Shown: piece after piece, positions 63,849 to 64,000 of the stretch
Layout of the letters: each line of letters begins with the position of its first letter
Numbering within the stretch: position 1 is the stretch's first letter
The notes under the pieces: model-generated
Seen by the model: only the letters and a program-made list of their open reading frames with translations
What the model was told of the DNA's origin: nothing
Databases searched by the model: none
NCBI RefSeq assembly: GCF_025370875.1
Contig: NZ_JAMXFD010000006.1
Coordinates: forward strand, 152,460-216,459
Reading direction: 5' to 3'
Origin: Laspinema palackyanum D2c
GTDB lineage: Bacteria > Cyanobacteriota > Cyanobacteriia > Cyanobacteriales > Laspinemataceae
Length of the DNA: 64,000 nt
Position numbers and translations under genes: made by a program

Positions 63849-64000
63849 CTAAGGGGCCAAGGCGTTACCCCGGAGCAAACTACCAATCGTTTTCGCGGTA
63901 ATCTTCATCTGCACGAAAGGATTGGCGGGAACGACGGTTTTATACAGATAGCTGTCAAACGTCATGCGCTGAACATCCATGTCAGCACACATTTCCACAA
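63849..64000 (-). CDS. 3' end of an unrecognised gene, cut by the window
   Basis: The last 50 codons of a minus-strand gene whose start lies beyond the window. The visible C-terminus includes [37 protein letters not shown] and ends RGNALAP before TAG. The segment has normal codon use and a strongly protein-like pattern, and a classical terminator follows. I do not recognise the family from this fragment. Confidence 0.7.
   Translation of the reverse strand, partial: VEMCADMDVQRMTFDSYLYKTVVPANPFVQMKITAKTIGSLLRGNALAP

Overview
The window is a stretch of cyanobacterial chromosome, most likely from a filamentous cyanobacterium. Four things support this. The HIP1 octamer GCGATCGC is scattered through nearly every gene. 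There is a fraC-fraD-fraE cluster for filament integrity and septal junctions. The two-component regulator RpaA is present. Several families known mainly from cyanobacteria occur: DUF928, DUF3370, Tab2/Atab2, SLH-type iron-uptake porin and a TrpD2-like protein. I saw no tRNA, rRNA, transposase, prophage or CRISPR array.

Layout. 1-9.1 kb: DUF928 protein, CHASE2 adenylate cyclase, xseA, recA, DUF3370 protein, MORN-repeat protein and a probable gene remnant. 9.1-14 kb: rsgA and a very large membrane-anchored protein with seven ~97-residue repeats. 14.3-18.2 kb: a tightly coupled four-gene minus-strand operon, which is the accessory island of the window. It encodes an unknown 212-aa protein, a QueC-like PP-loop enzyme, an XRE/ImmA-IrrE-type protein and a PIN-domain protein, and an exact 174-bp tandem duplication lies just upstream. 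18.7-31 kb: CIA30/SDR protein, TPR membrane protein, DUF481 outer-membrane protein, UbiH-type hydroxylase, SLH-M23 peptidase, MscS channel and a divergent kynurenine-formamidase-like protein. 31-42 kb: membrane protein, two SH3 paralogues, rtcA, Tab2, TldE/PmbA, a ClC transporter with CBS and USP domains, and a tandem CobA-type adenosyltransferase. 42.7-46.8 kb: fraCDE, larE and psiE. 46.9-51.3 kb: PilJ-type chemoreceptor, hcp and a divergent FNR-type regulator with a perfect palindromic operator between them. 51.4-64 kb: a candidate structured RNA, a NB-ARC STAND protein, a Ser/Thr kinase, a HEAT protein, an iron-uptake porin, a LysR regulator, TrpD2, mobA, rpaA and the 3' end of an unrecognised gene.

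Most genes are single units facing in mixed directions, typical of cyanobacterial chromosomes. The exceptions are the 14.3-18.2 kb operon, the fraCDE cluster and the hcp/regulator pair. Intergenic spaces are rich in repeats. One MITE-like family, built around GTAGTAACGACTnnAGTCGTT, has a perfect 41-bp inverted-repeat copy at 23.6 kb, a 32-bp tandem array at 42.4 kb and partial copies elsewhere. There are also two-hairpin repeats, GGGTGGGCA repeats and TTGGTCA heptamer runs.

The best candidate for an undescribed system is the four-gene operon. A QueC-family enzyme standing apart from queuosine genes, coupled to a regulator-like pseudo-peptidase and a PIN nuclease, fits an antiphage or toxin-antitoxin-like module. 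That function is inferred from domains and gene order only.
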